NCBI GenBank assembly: GCA_977006965.1
Contig: OZ345366.1
Span: 372,001-436,000, forward strand
Length of the DNA: 64,000 bases
Source: Phymatolithon calcareum
Taxonomy: Eukaryota > Rhodophyta > Florideophyceae > Hapalidiales
Direction of reading: 5' to 3'
Under the pieces are notes generated by a model. That model searched no databases. It had not been told where the DNA came from and saw only the letters and a program-made list of their open reading frames with translations. Shown piece by piece: positions 62,458 to 64,000 of the stretch (the stretch's first letter is position 1; each line of letters begins with the position of its first letter). The position numbers and the translations under genes were made by a program.

Positions 62458-64000
62458 ATGCCACGTGTACAACGACCACATTGGACACTTTTTGACAATC
62501 ACTACCAAGAAGAGGATGTCTGGGATAACTCCGCATTGGACCCGAAAATGCCTGGCGTGATTGCTAAACCAGATGAGGATCAGAGTGCCCAAGATATTGA
62601 ACAGCTTGTGAGCGAGCTCCGGGAAGATGAAGATCTGCGCGTGTTTTTAGAGACCGGATTCGAACCGACGCGTCATGTTGGTCAGGTCGTACGCGAAGGT
62701 CGCGTTGCAGCCGCGCTCCAAAATTCACAGCGCGCAGAAGCGATTTTATCTGCAAGAGTACGCGAGGAAGTGATTGAAAGAAAGGAGGCGCTTCTCGCGG
62801 AGGTAGAGGCCGTGGCTGCACTTGAGAAAGAGGTGGCAACTGTCGCAAATGGTGTAGCGTCGTTGTCAACTGCGTCATCTGCACTTGTGGAAGCGCTTGA
62901 GGGGCCGTATCTTCCAATGGAGCGGTCCGTCCGACGCATGCAGAATCTTTGCGATGCGGCCGACCTTCTTGCAGCAGTGTCAAGGTTCCGTTATTGCACC
63001 AAAAAGCTGTCCGATGCTGGTCTGCTCCCGATCGACCCGGCAATGGCTGCAAACCCCGCAGTTCTTCCACCGGCGGCGGAGGCATTGAAAGAGCTTGAGG
63101 CCCTTATTGCTCCTGGATGCGTTCCGCGACTTGAAAAAGTCGATGGGCTTTTGAAAAGTATCGTTGGCGTGAAAAAGGCATCTCCAGAATTGCGTCGACG
63201 TGCCGCGGCAATGTTGAAACTTGGACTGGCGGAGAGAAACCAGGTTGAAGTCGAAGCAGCAGTCAGTGCCTTTTATTCCCTCGGTGTGCTGCCAGATCGT
63301 GTCAACTCCGAAATAGCCCGACTTTTGTCTGATACACAGTCTGCTCTGCATCGAGGACTGGAAGGGCCGAGACTTCTAAAGCAATCAGTAACGCGCGGAA
63401 CGGGTGCGGGAGCCTCAAGTTCTTCGTTTACTTCCTCAGCGGACCTTGTTGGCAGTCGGAATATCCATGTTTGGAACGGCGTGGACAAGATGCTTGACGC
63501 AATTGCGGAGGCTTGTTGCAAAGCAGTTCTTCTTCAACAAGTACTTTCCAAGAAATACTGCGATGTTACCCACCTTTCTCTTCTTCACGAGCCTATTGCG
63601 TCTAACTTTATTGACTCTGTCGCCAAAGCACTCTCCGAACAAATTGGAATTGTCAGCCGCACGCGTCACCAGCGCCCTTCCGCAAACGTTGTTTTCTTAG
63701 CTTTGGCTGAAGGTTTTCCAAAGTTGCGTTCAGCTCTATCCGCTGTTGTATCGCGAGTCGATGCTTTTGCTCGTGTTTCGCCAGCACCTATAACCAATAT
63801 CGCTCCCAACCCGAAGTATCCATTCATTCCGAATCATGCATTCATTGAAAATACTTTAATGAACACCGTTACTGAAATCGAAACTCACTATCTGACGGCA
63901 TCGCTGGAGAGACTCACAAACTCCGTCGCCTCTTCGTTCAACAGACGTTCGCAACCGAGCGAGTCCGAGGCACTGGCGTTCGCAAAATTGCTAGCTCAGG
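62458..64000 (+). CDS. COG5: Conserved oligomeric Golgi complex subunit 5 (COG5), partial at right edge
   Basis: Open from ATG 62458 to the window edge, 514 codons without a stop; the 3' end is missing. Residues about 58-75 (RVFLETGFEPTRHVGQVV) match the F-L-(D/E)-x-x-F-(D/E) opening of COG5. They are followed by long amphipathic helices (REEVIERKEALLAEVEAVAALEKEVATVANGV) and by EGPYLPMERSVRRMQNLCDAADLLAAVSRFRYCTKKL, the block that gives I..PY......L..LQ.A.DLLR in other COG5 proteins. COG is a tether for retrograde vesicles inside the Golgi. COG5 is in lobe B with COG6-8. The adjacent SYS1 and BEACH genes also belong to endomembrane traffic. Confidence 0.9.
   Translation, partial: MPRVQRPHWTLFDNHYQEEDVWDNSALDPKMPGVIAKPDEDQSAQDIEQLVSELREDEDLRVFLETGFEPTRHVGQVVREGRVAAALQNSQRAEAILSARVREEVIERKEALLAEVEAVAALEKEVATVANGVASLSTASSALVEALEGPYLPMERSVRRMQNLCDAADLLAAVSRFRYCTKKLSDAGLLPIDPAMAANPAVLPPAAEALKELEALIAPGCVPRLEKVDGLLKSIVGVKKASPELRRRAAAMLKLGLAERNQVEVEAAVSAFYSLGVLPDRVNSEIARLLSDTQSALHRGLEGPRLLKQSVTRGTGAGASSSSFTSSADLVGSRNIHVWNGVDKMLDAIAEACCKAVLLQQVLSKKYCDVTHLSLLHEPIASNFIDSVAKALSEQIGIVSRTRHQRPSANVVFLALAEGFPKLRSALSAVVSRVDAFARVSPAPITNIAPNPKYPFIPNHAFIENTLMNTVTEIETHYLTASLERLTNSVASSFNRRSQPSESEALAFAKLLAQ

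Noticed and set aside
62648-62666. tRNA-like B-box (GGTTCGAATCC on the minus strand)
   Set aside because: It lies inside the COG5 coding frame (LETGFEPTRHV), and no cloverleaf or A-box forms around it.

Overview
The window reads as nuclear DNA of a photosynthetic eukaryote, most likely a red alga. A florideophyte with a Chondrus-like genome is my best guess. The grounds are a nuclear phosphoribulokinase with a plastid presequence, a Tat-targeted lumenal PsbP-like protein, mostly intronless genes set close together, two short introns of about 100 nt, and gene islands separated by repeat-rich DNA with a Ty3/gypsy chromovirus. The species call is inference. No rRNA, tRNA or CRISPR array was recognised.

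Layout. 1-4.5 kb: an F-box-like/LRR gene broken by one in-frame TGA, then a poorly supported small basic ORF. 5-11 kb: a plastid-type one-TM protein (-), an LRR protein (+), a nucleotide-sulfate/sugar transporter of the UAA family (+) and an ELO-type fatty-acid elongase (+). 11.5-18 kb: TRAPPC8 (-) and phosphoribulokinase (-). 19.3 kb: a hAT-like MITE with an 8-bp target duplication. 21-27.6 kb: serine palmitoyltransferase LCB1 (-) divergent from a carrier-like protein (+), PRA1 (+), and a second mitochondrial carrier (-). 28-44 kb is the mobile-element block: a degenerate LINE (-), an apparently intact and very young chromovirus (32134-40893), and a second degenerate LINE (+) interrupted by an older solo LTR and followed by an inverted LINE 3' piece. 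46-50.5 kb: a large protein with a Cys/Pro hexapeptide repeat (-) and a small putative secreted Cys-rich protein (-). 53-64 kb is gene-dense: a charged coiled-coil protein, a PsbP-like protein, MIC10 (two exons, -), LTO1/Yae1-like, an SERBP1/Stm1-like ribosome factor, SYS1 (two exons), a FAN/NSMAF-type BEACH-WD protein (-), and COG5, which runs off the right edge.

How the genes relate. TRAPPC8, PRA1, SYS1, COG5 and the BEACH protein act in Golgi and endomembrane traffic. LCB1 and ELO feed sphingolipid and acyl-chain synthesis. The UAA transporter could supply PAPS to the Golgi for sulfated polysaccharides. PRK and the PsbP-like protein serve photosynthesis, and MIC10 and the carriers serve mitochondria. 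Nothing shows that they form operon-like units, but several divergent pairs share short promoters (5398/5581, 22373/22703, 62294/62458).

Two non-coding signals are not explained by the genes: a TAC(A/T)GTA word strongly enriched between genes, and a series of long, mutually unrelated, perfect or near-perfect palindromes, one per intergenic gap.
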